DNA of 64,000 bases, taken from Parasitella parasitica (lineage: Eukaryota; Mucoromycota; Mucoromycetes; Mucorales; Mucoraceae). The stretch spans positions 137,751 to 201,750 of the forward strand of contig MU619285.1 of the NCBI GenBank assembly GCA_025201805.1, given 5' to 3'. Shown here one piece after another: positions 34,360 through 47,600 of the stretch. Made by a program: the position numbers and the translations under genes. The first letter of the stretch is position 1; each line of letters begins with the position of its first letter. The notes beneath the pieces are model-generated. The model saw nothing but the letters and a program-made list of their open reading frames with translations. It had not been told where the DNA came from and made no database searches.

Positions 34360-36830
34360 GGATCCCCTTATTTTCTGTCGTCGGATAAATGTTTGAAAAG
34401 GACTAGACTGTGAAGACTTTGTCTTCATCGTTAAACCATAAACCATAAGGCATCTATTCCAAAATAAAGAAAAATCTTGCTTCTTCATTTTTTTGTAATT
34501 TTTTATCACGTTTAGTTCCACTGACGGTTTTGTCTATGAAAGAAACTAGGATGGTTATTTCTAATGCTTTCAATCTGATCAAGTGCACTTTGGATTGCTG
34601 AATTCAAAGGTTCCAACTCTGCTTGCGTCAACTCCAGGTATCATTTTGAATTTTTCTACATCACGCTTACTATGATGTAAGGAAGTAATTCGTGACAAAG
34701 TCATGTCAATAGCAGCAGAATTGCTTAAGACACTTGTGGCCTCTTCTTCTGAATTATCTTTTACGTTAATTTTTAATTAAGTTTTAGTCTACAAGTATTT
34801 TGTAAAATACAACTTCTAAAACCACTTACTGCCGTTCCTCTTCAGAAACGTGTAGAGTATTTTGCTCAAGTTCCAGTCCATTGCTAATGTCCACTTCAAT
34901 CTTCAAAGGCATAGAGGTATATCTCTTGAGTAGACACGTATTTTGCAAGCAATTTGTGTTTTTTGAAATCTGCACAAAGACATGTGCAGATAACGTTATT
35001 AATCACGCGTACTTGATTTGTAATTTGAGGCTTATTAGGATTAAATGATTATTATCGTCAGTATTTGTGAAAGAGCCTTGAGGGTTTCTAGTCAATGAAA
35101 TAAGGCTTTCATTTGAGATTTGCGATGCCGCGTAAGATTTTCTTGTAATGGGCCCATGCGTCCAGCATTTGCTAGTATTCTATTAGACTCTTTTGTGCAG
35201 TAATATTCAACATCGTTTGTTAGGACAAAGACCAATCTGTCTAATCTATTAATTCTTAATCGCTCAAAGTAAACGACTTTTAGTTGATTATGCCAACTTT
35301 CGATGTAGTTGTTGGTTACAAATGACTTGTGGATTTCTTTGACGACTATCTCTTGACTACTTCTTCATTGTTAAACCAGTATCGAGTAAAATAATCTAGG
35401 ACTTCAGTATGTTCTTCGATCTTTAGCTTGAATCTTTCTATTTTTCTAAATAATGAATTTTTTCCTCGTTTCAGCAAGAATTAAGTGCGAGTCGTTCAAA
35501 AGATCCGGTTTGTACTCTGTTGCTTCAGTGTTTGACATGCTCGTAGGTAAAGACAGTTTTGCACCCAAGTTATCTTTTCATGATCGCCAGATATAGAAGG
35601 CACAATAATGGATAACAACTTGATTTCTAAAAGCTGCTTTAATGGCATTAACTTCAGTCAAGCTACAGTCAATCATAATTGCAGTAGGTGCAAAATTACA
35701 ATTATCTCGCAGATAAACAAGTCATTGATTTATAGGACCTACACTTTGATCATTAGTGACCATATATGCAACAGGATAGCCCTTTCCAGTCAATAAATCT
35801 TTAACTAAAAGGGTATATAAAACCTCCATGCTTCTAGAAGAAATGCCATGGGTAGCGTCTAGACAAAATGATTGATGCTGTTCCATTTTTCTTGATTGAA
35901 TTTGGGATTGGAAACCATAAGCAAACAAACTTGTGTCTTGTAAATATAATTGTGGGTTGCCAGCAAAAAATTTATATCCCTGAGAAGCTAATTTATCATT
36001 CAACCAAAATAAAAATGATTCAATATCGTTCTCTCGATATCTGTACAAGTAATCTTTCATTTAATTATAAAGTTTAATTTTTTCCTTATTGTTCAATAGC
36101 ATAAATTGTATATCAATACCTTCTTCATTAAATTGTAAACATCGTCATAACTAGGACGTCGAGATCCTTTGTTTTCTTCTTTCAATGTATCCAAAGTTTT
36201 TAGGGTTGTAATTCTTATACTTCTGCATTTGTTTCCTGAAGCCAAATGTACTTGATAGTGTCAAGAGTCGTGCTGTTAATTGGCAACGTGCCCAGTTCAT
36301 TTAAATCACCAGGAGTGTGATTTGTGTGATTTTTTAAAAGTTTGAACTCTACAACATTTGATCCTAAATGACTTGGCACATTTGCATGATAGCTGGCAAT
36401 GCTCTATTGGGTTGCATACCCACAGCGCTTACTATCCTTTTGACCAATGTACAGATCGCTTGGATTCGTATGCTCCACTTTGATGACATTGTCTTGTTTC
36501 TCCAAATACGACTTTGTCACTACTCCTCCATTTTCTTAGTTTTGTCCATTTGGTACCGCAGTATTCGTTTATCTTTAATAGACATGCTTCCCATACTGAG
36601 GCCTTAACATAAATTACTACATCCAGTGGTAGTTTCCTTGATTGATTCGATGGCATTATGCTCAACGCATTTTTGATATTAGCTACACTATATACGATAG
36701 GTGGAGTTTCGGACATGATTAGAGTTATTATCTATTCTAGATTGTCAAATATTTATGAATGACACTTAAAAGCCACTCGAAGCCACACTCTCTTTAAACA
36801 TTTGTCCAACGACTGAAAATAAGGGGATCC
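34360..36830 (-). mobile_element. Mutator-like (MULE) DNA transposon, degenerate
   Basis: The ends are inverted copies: both start GGATCCCCTTATTTTC when read inward and match over about 40 bp (34360-34399 and 36791-36830) with a few differences. The 8-bp string AATTGACT is found directly outside both ends (34352-34359 and 36831-36838), which is the target-site duplication; MULEs make 8-11 bp duplications. Inside, the minus strand encodes a broken MULE-type transposase. Total length 2471 bp. It lies within an older minus-strand gene. The decay of the transposase and mismatches between the end repeats point to an old insertion. Confidence 0.85.
34860..36716 (-). pseudogene. Broken MULE-type transposase
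   Basis: Read on the minus strand from about 36716 (MSETPPIVYSVANIKNAL), through PSYDDVYNLMKK (near 36150), to the longest piece at 36060-35722: DIESFLFWLNDKLASQGY, then FCLDATHGISS (the first catalytic D of the MULE DDE core, coded near 35860) and LVKDLLTGKGYPVAYMVTND. Further on come IDCSLTEVNAIKAAF (near 35660) and FVTNNYIESWHNQLK (near 35310), a zone conserved in this transposase type, and RLDRLVFVLTNDVEYY. Several stops and frame changes separate these pieces, so no active protein can be made. Confidence 0.8.
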
Positions 36831-36838
36831 AATTGACT
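36831..36838. repeat. Target-site duplication, right copy (MULE)
   Basis: AATTGACT, identical to 34352-34359 and directly abutting the right inverted repeat. Confidence 0.85.
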
Positions 36839-37522
36839 ATGTCGTTGGCATTAAAAAATTCAGGGACAAACAGGTGGGTATCAAGCCTTGAAAAAAAAAA
36901 TTGAGGTCAACAGTTTATCTCGTATTGAAAATCATGGAATACTTTACATCTTGAAAAAGATCATAATTATATTTGCATTCGCTTTTTGCTTTACAAATTG
37001 TTCAAGAAATAACAACTGAATATCTGACAGCTGGGCTTAGTTTTTTTTCTAGGTCAGTTGTAGGAATCAGTTTCAAATCTTTAAATGCACCTGGTATGGT
37101 GATAAATTTTACCTTCAATATGCCTTTAGCAATTTTCAAGGCATTATGGTCCAATTTTACTAGCTTTGGCTGGTTACGATAGACATCTTTCAAATTCTTG
37201 ACTTTGTCAGTAGACAGATTGTACAAAATACTTCCCTCAGTATCGTCCAAGCAATTATTTTTAATTAAGCTAAAAATACAGTGTAAAAGCAAAAAACATT
37301 TCTATGACAGTAATATTCGAACATACCGCTCAGTCAGAACTTTAAATGGAATGCCAGAGACTTCGTCAAATACTGGATTCAATACCCAACTTAAATGGAA
37401 TGGAATATTAAAAAAATGGAATGATTGTTGTCAATGACGACGAACGCTTCAGGAATGAGTTGAATAAAGGCAAAGGAAGAAAAAAAAAGCTTTACAAAAA
37501 AGTAAAAAAAAATATATAAATA

Positions 37523-37550
37523 ACGAAAAAAAAAAAAAAAAAAAAAAAAA
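37523..37550. repeat. Poly(A) tract
   Basis: A run of more than 20 consecutive A (poly-T on the minus strand) within the upstream part of the split gene, preceded by further A-rich runs at 37480-37515. Such a run inside coding or intron sequence is another mark of decay. Confidence 0.8.
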
Positions 37551-37806
37551 GAACATTATTTTTATGCTTCCATGTGTGCTATAGTATAAATATTATTATT
37601 TCATATTGTTCAATGTCAATCTTTTTTGCAAAATCAAATAATTCTTGCCCATTTTCAGGGATGGCAAAAGTCAATATTTTGTGTATCAATCGTTTTAGGC
37701 CATCTTCGGTAAATTGTTTGTTTCTAAATCTGAATTGAGTAAAATAGGCATCAAAACGAAAGTCGTTCAAGTTCTCGCGTAAATAGTTTATTTTTGATAG
37801 TTCCAT

Positions 37807-38860
37807 TTTGAATTATAAAAGAAATTAAAGAAAAGAGGCGTAATGCATTGTTATCATAGGGTGTTTAATTATGTTTGGTGGTAGAACTAGCTATTGACGC
37901 ATATGAGGAACTGCTGGAACCCTGATACAGTAAACATTTAGGAAGATTTAGTTAAAACCTCTACGCTCAAAGGATTTTCAGATGATGGAAGAACACAACA
38001 TTACCGAATCATCTGTTTAAAGCTATTTCTCGTTGAAAAAACTTGTCATAATAACACAGCAGACGAGAATAAGAGTAAAATGACGATTGTCTTTAACGTT
38101 GTATAATATGTGACGAAAGATTAGCGGCATAACATTAAATCAATGGATTCAAAATGTAGAAGATTATGACTTATGAAGAAGGTTTACCTTTTTAAAAAAA
38201 TCGCCACTTCGTAAGCATGTCTTGTTAATAAAAGTAACATGAACTACCAAAATCAACCTTATAGTTGTCAACTTCCATCTCATATTGTGCTCTTAGCAAA
38301 AGTTCAGTTTTTGGGTAGTCCATATAGTACGAAATTTCAAAAAAAGTCTAAACTTTCAAAAGCATTTCGTCCTGGAAAAAATAAATGACGTCTCGAAATG
38401 TGATTTTCAGAGTTCCCAAATAAAAATTACAGGCCATCCTATTTAAAAAACAATGCACAAAAACTGTTGGCACAATCAGTTTTACAATACAAAATATACA
38501 CAGTTTAGAAGTGTGTCAAATATTTTTGTGCCATCAATTTTTGGAAAGGGTATGTGTATGCGACATCTTTTCTTCAAAAGGCATGACACTCTTTTCTTGA
38601 ATTGTGCAACATTGTTATTTTAAAAGGTGTACCACTATAATGCTCGGTTTTTAACATGCTTAGCCATTTGATGCTGCGCTTATTTTGCCATCCCGAAGAA
38701 AGGCGAAAGGTTATGCCCAAAGATGGGAAATTGAGCGGGAAAAAAGTTGCAAAGCTTGGAGAGAAACATGCCTTAAACTGTTTCTCGTCTTTCTTCTTTG
38801 GACTTGTTCCTCTTTTCCGTTTATAAATCTCACCTTTAATTCAACGACACACGCAGATAT
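37807..38860. other. AT-rich intergenic region
   Basis: About 1 kb without a recognisable gene. It lies between the split gene on the left and the BTB/CAP-Gly gene on the right and must contain the promoter of the latter. No repeats or RNA genes were identified. Confidence 0.5.
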
Positions 38861-41800
38861 ATGTTCGATGCACCTACAAGCACACTGTATAACTCTCTGA
38901 ATAATCTTCTGGACAATCCTAAAGAATATCTGGCCGATGTATGCTTCATATTTCCATCCTCTGAAATATTTGCCCATCGAGGTATATATACATCCATAGG
39001 TATACCAGAGAAATGAATACACGCTAACCATAATCTGTAGCCATCCTATTGACCAGAGCACCAAAAGAATTTGTTGAACGCTATTTACCTGAATTATATG
39101 ACAATCAACAGAACAATCTGCTTAAATTGGATGTGAGCGACATAATTTCCCAAGATTTGTTTACGCTACTACTTCGATTCTGGTACACTGCTTCTTATTA
39201 TAACCTTGTATCACCACAATCGAGTATTTCAGACTTATCAGTCAATACCCCTTTAAATGGCTCTCCTCGATTGACGGAAAAAGATTCGATTACGTTACTG
39301 CCTGTTATCCAAAGCCCCCCTCCCGGTTTTCAGTCTTCAAATATCCAGCAACAATTAGAGCAGCTAGGCATTAAATTAGGGACGGCTCTATTGCCACCAC
39401 AATGCGATGCATTTCCAGATTTTGTTCAATTAGTAAGCGATCTGAAGCGAATGCGAGACGAAGAAATAGCTACAGATGTAACCATTAGTCTTGTCTCGTC
39501 ATCATCAAACGGCAAGACCATCATTCCAAGCTTATTATCTACGTCGCCTGATAACCACACTCATAATGTCGACATTACAGTAGCAGAATTCAGAGCCCAT
39601 CGCTTTATATTGGCAGCACAGTCATCGTACTTTTACTCATTATTTTGTGCTCAATTTCAAGAAGCATCGAGCACAATGGTGCATTTGACAGACGATTTAT
39701 TCAATGAAGCTATTATTGAGGTTGTTCTCAACTTTTTTTATACAGATAAAATTATTGTGAAGCCATTGCCCAACAACGGCAGCAAATCCTCGTCACTGCT
39801 GCAACGCCGTCTTCAACATAACAAGCAAGCACTTCGAGTCATACAAAAGACGTTTTATTCGGCAGATTATCTGGGCCATAGCGATACTTTGGGTAGTGCT
39901 ATTTTGTATGAAATGGAACACCTATGCCACCAGTTCAAATGTGTTTGTGCAGAGTGTGCTGTACTGTTGCCGTCCATGCTAGTGTGGTCTGACAAGCACA
40001 TCGAAATGGTACCTAAGCTTAGACGCACGCTCATTCTGCTTTATTCTGACCCAGTACACTCCTTGGCTCCTCTTTGGTCACAAAAACCGTTTGCAATGCT
40101 TATTGCGTGTCTGGTTCCTTCCGCAGCCACCCTGGGCGAAGATACGCTGGCAGCTGTAATCAAGCAAGAGCCCTTGTTCCGTGCAAGAAAGCCAAAGACG
40201 CTCATTCACGAAATAGTAGAGCGCACATTTTACAATGTGACAAAACACAATGCAATCCACGTACTACATTCTCTTCATCTCTGCCTATCTCAGATTAGAA
40301 GCGCAGATCCTACTCCCTCATGGTCTCGTCCAGCATTAGACCTAGTCAATCCAGTCCTGCACTACACGGTCAGCATGGTCTCTCAATTCTTTGACTTTTA
40401 CTGTGTGGAATACCCCATTCTACTTTCATGTGTCGACGGTATTGGAGCAGGCTTCTCTGTCGATTTCTTGGACTTCCTGTTACGTCATGTGCTAAACGAA
40501 GGTATCAAAGAAACAAATGCGGGTGTCATTTACCAAGGCATTCTGCGTGATCTTGTGGGACGACAGGAAGTAGTTCAAAATATGGCCATTGATGATGTAT
40601 TGATTAAAGGCAGATCCCGTTGCGCGGCCTATATCGCTAAAAACTGGACCAAAGTCAAATCTCAAGGCGGGTTTCGTACATTGGAGAAATCGACAATGCG
40701 CCAGCTAGCTGAGGATATCAACGTGCCTTATCGCTCTTTGACAAAGCCCTTTGACACAGATTTCTCCAACATCTTTAGCTTCAAGCCTCGCAAATCCAAG
40801 AAATACTATCAAAATGCACAAGATGATAAGAATGCTACTTTGACTGAAGTCTATACTCGGCGCCTGTCGCTTGGTAACTTGATGACTCGACCTTCTACTG
40901 CTAGTCTAGTTGGTAATTCTTCTCGTCGCATACAAAGGCCAAGAGCCCTCTCTACTGAGCCTGTGCTCATCTCTGATATTAGACGTTACAATACAAACCA
41001 TACATCCAGCGAGAATCAACAACTTATTACCATGTTGGCTTACGAAACTCAAGAACGAGGCCGGGAGTTAGAAGAGCAGGACAACGCTATTGAACCGTTG
41101 ACAGCAACTATGTCCTTGGAAGAGCATCAAATACAAAGAGACACCCAAAATAATACGATTGCAAATACAAAAACTGAATTTGCTAGACCATCGCTCCGTA
41201 CTAGCTCATCATTTACTTCTTTGACAGATCAGCTTTTACCAGTCGACACTATTTCGCCGGCCTATGTTTCTCCAGAATCTTTGTCTAAAACGGCTCCTAC
41301 AATTGGAACTCGTCCTAGTAGACTAAAGTTTGAACTACCAGCAACGCCATCTCGATCTAGATCGCCCAGCGCCTCGCTTGCCTCTTCCTCCACTACCATG
41401 CCATCCCTGAATACACACAGCGCTAGTAGCAACGTGAGCACGTCGGCAGGCTTTTTATCTCCTCAAGTCAACCAAAAGAACAGAGCTCGTAGAGGAAGTA
41501 AAACCCGTAGATCTAGATGGAGCATCGGGAGTAGCGGTGATGCGAGTGAGGATGAAGAACTCTCTGTTCCTCCTGCTGTAGGTGACAAAATTGAATTGTT
41601 GCGTCGTCCTTTGCCTACCATGGGTACTATCAGATACGTTGGCCCTGTTCAATTTTCAGAGGGTCCTTATATAGGTGTTGAACTCGAGAGTAGATGTAAG
41701 CAGTTTGCCTATTTATACAAGTGTATACCTTACTTACCTTCAACTGATTTAAATTCACGTAGTGGGCAAAAGTGATGGCTCCGTCGATGGTGTCCGATAC

Positions 41801-41887
41801 TTTTACACAGATCCTCAGCGTGCTCTTTTTGTCAGGCCGGATGATTTCAAGATTTTAAGCAATCAGCATTCACATCATCACAGATGA
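38861..41887 (+). CDS. Double-BTB and CAP-Gly domain protein
   Basis: Three exons (38861-38981, 39041-41695, 41763-41887) give 966 residues. Residues about 1-100 look like a BTB/POZ fold (YLADVCFIFPSSEIFAHRAIL ... LFTLLLRFWYTASY); a second, clearer BTB region is coded at about 39460-39760 (DVTISLVSS ... FRAHRFILAAQSSYFYSLFC, then IEVVLNFFYTDKI). A helical middle follows, then a long serine/threonine-rich disordered region. The C-terminus is a CAP-Gly domain: VGDKIELLRRPLPTMGTIRYVG, EGPYIGVELESRLGKSDGSV and DGVRYF, with the second intron falling inside it. CAP-Gly domains bind the EExY/F tails of microtubule proteins. So this is probably a microtubule-associated adaptor, perhaps for a Cullin-3 type ligase; that link is inference from the BTB domains. 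Confidence 0.88.
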
Positions 41888-42342
41888 AGAGAAAAAAACA
41901 TACATGTAACAATATATACCATTCTTGTTGAATTTATCTTAGTAAACTATCGTTGTATGTACATATGTACATAATGAGAACAAAAACACCATGAATTGTT
42001 TTAAAAGACTTTCAAATAAGCTCTAACGATTAAAATTACCTGAAGAAACGTATATTATAACGTCAATTTTTGCTCTGATAGCTTTGCGACCCTCAGTCTA
42101 TGATATGAACCTTCTGGCCTAGAGCTTGTTTAAATGCCTTTGTTCCTGTAGCGACAACCACAGCCTATCAAAGTTATTAGTTAAAAAGGGCTTTTTTTTT
42201 TTTTTGCTTTTGGGATTCTTTATAGCTTATATACACTTCGTCATAATTATTTGCAACTTTACTTCGGCTCAGAAAGCAAAATAAGAGTGAAAAACTCTAA
42301 ATGCTTTTACGAAATATACAGTAGTAGATAACGAAATACAAT
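41888..42342. other. Shared 3' region between convergent genes
   Basis: Convergent 3' ends of the BTB/CAP-Gly gene and the D-lactate dehydrogenase gene. AT-rich with one T run near 42190-42205; no gene seen. Confidence 0.6.
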
Positions 42343-43850
42343 TTAATTATTAGGTAAAACTTTCTCTGGGTTCATCAAGCCCTTTGGATCTAATGCGATC
42401 TTGATCGTTTTCATCATGTCGACTGTATTTTCGCCCAGCTCCTTTGTCAAAAACATCTTTTTGCCAATGCCAACGCCATGCTCGCCAGTGACAGATCCTT
42501 CCATACGAATAGCCCTTTCCAGAAGGTTTTTGTTGAGACGCTTAGCTTCCTGATATTCCTCGTCGCTGCTCTTGTTAAATAATATGAATACATGGAAGTT
42601 ACCATCACCTACATGTCCAACCATTGGACAAGGCAAGAAAGATCCCTCGAGATCTTTTGTGGTTTCTGCGATTAATTCAGGTAATTTCGACACTGGTACA
42701 ACAACATCTGTAGTCCAAACAGATGCATCTGGCTTCAAAAGAGTGGAAGACCAGAGTGCAATTTTTCTGCCTTCCCACAGCTCTGCCTTTTCAGCTTCGT
42801 TCTTGGCATATTTAAATTTGCCTCCTTGATGCTTCTTTGCAATCTCGGAAACCACTTTAATTTCGTGGTCTACAATCACCTTGGAGCCGCCAGAGAACTT
42901 AAAAAATAAAGTAGGCTTTTCAGAATGGCCTAGGTCAGGATTTCCCAAGTTGATGGCTTTCATCATCTGTGCATCTAACAGTTCAACAGCTCCTATTTGC
43001 ACGCCAGCACGAACCAAGTCTGGGACAACGGCTGCTGCATCACGAATTGTAGGGAAATCACACACGGCAACAGTTTCTTCCTTTGGTGATACAGCCAATT
43101 TGAGCGTAATCTCTGTAACTACACCCAAGGTACCTTCAGATCCAATAAACAGCTTAGTGAGATCATACCCAGCAGACGACTTGCGAGGTCTTTGACGTGT
43201 CTTTAATATCTTGCCTTCAGGTGTGACAACAGTGAGGTTGATAACCCATTCGCGCATTGTACCATAGCGCACAGCATTTGTACCCGAACAAGATGTACCC
43301 ACCATACCACCAATACAAGCACTATTACATGTTGATAAATATATGCTTGTCTCAGTAATGAATTGTAATACTTACCCTGGTCCAGGGTCCATTGGAAAGA
43401 ACAAGCCTTGCTTTTTCAGATAGATATTCAAATCTTCCCATTGAATACCAGGTTGTACTACAATATCCATATCTTGGGGATGAAATTCGACGATTTGATC
43501 CATATGTTCCGTGAATGATATACAAATGCCTCCCTTCGGCGCGGAAAAATGGCCTTCTAATGATGTACCTCCAGAAAACGGGATGATGGGCAGATTAAAT
43601 CGATTGGCAATCTTGACGATATCTGCAACTTCAGTTGTACTGCTAGGAAACACAACAATGTTCGGTGCGCCTTCGTTATGATAAGAGTTATTGGAATAGC
43701 CATGATCCTGCAATGCCTCTTCATCGACAGATACGTGCTCGGCAGGTAACACTTTGCGAAGTTCGTTGAAGGCTCTGGTAATTACTTCGTGTGTTGGAAT
43801 AGCAGGCACGGGAACTTGAGGTCGAGGTTGCTTTGATGCAATAGCATCCA

Positions 43851-43883
<33 letters not shown>

Positions 43884-44079
43884 CTGCTATACTTGCCTCA
43901 GATTGCTGCTTGTTGCTGCCATACCAATAACCGGAACCAGCGGCTATCAAAGTAGCAGCTGCGAAAATTGCATAATTTGGTTTGGTGGCTGCGATATTGT
44001 GTTGTTGTGTTTGGTAAAGCCTTGTGTTGATAATAGTTTGGTTAGTAAAACGTTTAAAATGGGTGTTTAATCTGAGCAT
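42343..44079 (-). CDS. DLD1: D-lactate dehydrogenase (cytochrome), mitochondrial
   Basis: FAD flavoenzyme that oxidises D-lactate to pyruvate and passes electrons to cytochrome c at the mitochondrial inner membrane. Two exons on the minus strand (44079-43376 and 43321-42343) give 560 residues. A mitochondrial leader rich in R, T and N is followed by one membrane-anchor span (YAIFAAATLIAAGSGYW), then an alanine/threonine run. FAD-binding motifs are seen: PNIVVFPSSTTEVADIVKIA, IIPFSGGTSLEGHFSAPKGG, DIVVQPGIQWEDLN and, across the splice, PGPGACIGGMVGTSCSGTNAVRYG. The C-terminal cap domain ends with HVGDGNFHVFILF and GSVTGEHGVGIGKK, with the conserved substrate-site histidines. Length fits the family. 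The alanine-repeat after the anchor is coded by a CAG/TAG-type trinucleotide run near 43850-43885. Confidence 0.94.
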
Positions 44080-44699
44080 TTTTCAGAGTGCAAATGTTGT
44101 TTCGCAATTAAAGGAATAAATATAAAATCTGGGGAATTTGTCTGTTTATATTTAATTTGGCAAATTATTCTGCCGTGCTATGTTATCAGGAAAACATTAT
44201 GAGAAGGTCTAGTTTAAAGTTTGATCTTAGATTCATTATTTATAAGATTTGTGTTCTTGAAAAAATTCAGATAAACATGAGTGTAGTTCCAGAGAGCACT
44301 TTATATGTCGGGAAACATTTGTAATCGTGGTAGAGTTCGTCATTAAGGTGTTTGGTTTATAAACTAGATGATCTAAAAGAACAACGTTAATAATAGTTCA
44401 CAAGTTGCAGACAAATCACCACTGCTTTCCTCAATCGTTTGCTTTGCATTTTGTCAGAGTCTGCTGTATTACTGAGTATTCAATACTATCGAAATTAAAA
44501 TGATTTGACTAATTTGTAGATATTGGTAATGGAGTCATTGATAACTCTTTATTTTTTGCCTATTCGAATACTACAGGTACATAGTATGTTTAGTTACGAA
44601 TTTATTTTTGTTTACAACAATAGAAGTAGAGGAATTGAGGGCGCGCGCGGGAAAAGGGAAAGAAAAAACAATATACCAAAGTTTATATAATTTTGTTAT
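44080..44699. other. Intergenic region upstream of DLD1
   Basis: About 620 bp between the start of the D-lactate dehydrogenase gene and the 3' end of the beta-COP gene, both on the minus strand. It holds the DLD1 promoter. A GC-rich purine patch (GGGCGCGCGCGGG, near 44639) stands out from the AT-rich surroundings. No gene seen. Confidence 0.5.
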
Positions 44700-47600
44700 T
44701 TAAGCAACAGTCTTTTGAGCTAATGTAATCTTATCACCAAGACTTAAAGCAATGCCTTGAGTCTTTGACCGAATCCGAATATGGCCAGTAATGGGGCCAT
44801 CAGCGTTCTTTTCAATACTCAAGTTTGCTAGTGCGTCTTCGCCAAAGATACTTCTGGCGTACATATTGGCTGATAAGAAACCACAATCGCCTTCTAATTG
44901 CCTCTTGGGTGTTAAGCAGCTCATGTTAGTTGAATCCATAATATGTTGCAAGTAGTCTCTCAATTCACTGTAGTAACCAGGTGTCAACAAAAAAAAAACG
45001 AATTATTGCAATAAAAACCAACTTACCCAACATTAGTGTTGACATTAACCTTATTTTCCCATTCAAACTCGGTCCACATGGAACGGAATTGAGTTTCGTT
45101 GCAGTAGGCAGGATTGATGTAATCCATGATATCAATATGAATGTCGTTCAGAACAACACAGTTTTCGGTTGATCCATGAGAATCGTATACAATGTTACCA
45201 AAAATAACACCTGTTTCAGTAGAAGAGACCTTGATGGGTGCCTTAATTGTCAAGAAAGAGTGAGGAGCTAAATTATGAGTGGCAGGACGATCAACAAGCT
45301 TGAGATCGCCCAAAGTGGCAAATTCTACTATCAAGTTTTGCAAGGTTTCGTTTGTTTGGTTCACAATGAGAACATCCATCAAAATATCATATTGATGAAC
45401 ATTCACAACGGCTTCAGCATACACCTTGTCAGAGAACCCTGTTAATTGCACAATACGGTTCAGCTTGGACATCAAATCATCCTTATCATCCAGAGAACCT
45501 GTAGCACGAGAAAGATCCTGGTCATATTCATCAGCAGCACCGCCAGATTTTTTTGAGAATTGACGGAATATAATAGCGTCGTCTACCTGAATTTGTAAAC
45601 TAGTTTCGTTTTCTGCCTTAGCGTCAGCTATGCGTTTGTCTTCGGCTTGAAGTTGCTTTGCGTAAACATCACGAGTATCTTGCAAGTAAACAGTGTTGAT
45701 TTCCTCATTTTGACCAGCTGTACCAACAATTCGCAAATCCTGCATTACACGATCATATGAATCCTCGTCAATTTCGAATGCAACAAACTTGGATTGACCA
45801 ATACGCAAAATACTGGTCATAATCAGCATAGCTTCAGCTTTACGAGAATTTTTAAGTGCTTCATCAGAAGCTATCTTGTTGAACCGGAGTACCAGTTTAG
45901 TAATGGCAGTTGATAGAACTGTACCGAGGAAGTAATCGCCAGCAAGTAAGAGAGATCTAAGTGGTGGTTTCTTGGCAGCTTTCACAGCTTCTAATCTTGA
46001 AGCAGATGCAGAGGATTCAGTGTACGCACTTTCAGTGGCATACGTACCATCAGCAAGAATACGACGAGGGGCTGCACCACCAGATGGAACAGCAGCCTTA
46101 TCTCCCTTATCCGCTTCGTCATCGGCATCTTCAGTAGCATCGAATAACTTTTGTTCTGATGCTAATAATGGAATTTCACCCAAAGTATGACGAATTTGAT
46201 TCCAAGCCTCGTCAATCTCCTTTATACTCTCGCAATATTCTCCAATGATCCAAAGAGCACCACGAAATACCTTTCCTGATTTCATATCGGCAAATGTGTC
46301 CAACAACTTCTCCAAAATGGATTCTCGAAGTCCAGGGAATTTTTCGACTACCTCACGAACAAAAGCAACGACATCGACAGCTGCTGGGTTGTTTGAATCG
46401 CCCAAAAATTCCATAAGTACATGAACAACATTAGCTGCAACTTCTGAGAATTTGATGGCGCAAGAATGAATGGATTGAATCAATAACTGGCGATATTCGG
46501 TATTCTACACGTAAAGAATTAAAATTGCGCGTTTGGTTCTCGCCTCCCCCAAAAAAAACATACCTTTTCATAAGCATCGTCTTGAGTTTTGGATAATTCT
46601 TTTTTGAGGAAAAGAATAACCTCTTGTACGTTTCGAGAGGATACCATCTCCAATCCAATACGAATAGCTTTGCGACGTACTTCAATATCAGGACTGTACA
46701 AGTATATTTGTGTTAATTTTGCCATATTGTTATCAGTATTTTTTTTCTTTTACCTTGATAAAACTTGAAGAATATCCATGACTAGATCGTTTAAAATATG
46801 ATCATGCTTATTCCTAATTTCTTCAAGCCTGTCTAGGACAATCAGCTTGACATTGTTGTCAGATTCCTTGACAATAAGCTCAATATAACAAGAAGCAGCA
46901 GCTACATTCAACAGTTAATATTGTCTACTATCGCAACACTAGGGCCCTCTTACCTTTGACAGCAGCCGGGCTAGTAGTTAAATACAAAAGGACAGTAGCA
47001 GCTTCGTATTTAACAGAGTGTGAAGCGGCTGTCAAAAGCTCAGATAAGCAGCGGATATAAGCAGCCTAGCATTTGCTTAAATGATTAGCATTGTTCTGGG
47101 ATCCACCAAGAAAAAAGACAGCTTACCTTGTTTGCTGAACTGACCTTGGAGTCTTTACGGATCAGCTCAATAACTGCCAGTTGCAACAATTCGTCAAATG
47201 TAGGTACAGAATCAATGACTTGCAAGAGATAATGAACAGCAAGTGGTTGGTCAACATTGCACAAAACAACGAATGCATTACGTCTACAAGTCATATCTGC
47301 CTCCTAGTGTACAGTGTTAATATCAGATGGTTCCAATAAAAACAATAACATACTGATAGTAAGAATGATTGAACAACTTCAGGTGCGTCTGGGAACAGAT
47401 AATCGAAAGCTTTGAAGATGGCTCCAATAGCGAAAACTGCGTTCTTTCTGACATAAGAATGGCGATGTTCCTGAAGTGATAAAAATTGTCAATTTCTAGG
47501 ATCTGTAAAAATTGGATTTGTTAAGATTAATTACCAAACAAGCTCTAACAGAAGGAACAAGTGGTTCAAGGACTTCAGCTTCTTTTATTTTACACAGGAA

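Larger units (their letters stand above)
33562..37806 (-). pseudogene. Split gene of the RW-GE family, interrupted by a MULE element
   Basis: Minus-strand coding pieces lie on both sides of the element at 34360-36830. Upstream side: MELSKINYLRENLNDFRF (37806 on), LIPEAFVVIDNNHS (near 37440), LSTDKVKNLKDVYRNQPK (near 37220) and THLFVPEFFNANDI, ending at the insertion. Downstream side: CSEQDFIIKAWGPIISKIF, then LTLRW, an intron 34269-34205, GDT, DAPFKVDLRVISS, DVDFAEFAKNFSATKAQKDR, an in-frame TAA at about 33979-33981, GLKGHLICTTLHTNGLYTS, an intron, then ERCLQMNDIIKK and the end PLWLEEGYQDE. With the element and one 8-bp target copy ignored, the frame runs straight through the insertion point, so the MULE landed in a once-coding exon. 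Exon limits on the upstream side are not fully resolved. Function unknown; see the family finding. Confidence 0.7.

Noticed and set aside
38711-39064. 117-codon minus-strand frame
   Set aside because: Overlaps the first exon and intron of the BTB/CAP-Gly gene in antisense and has no coding signature.
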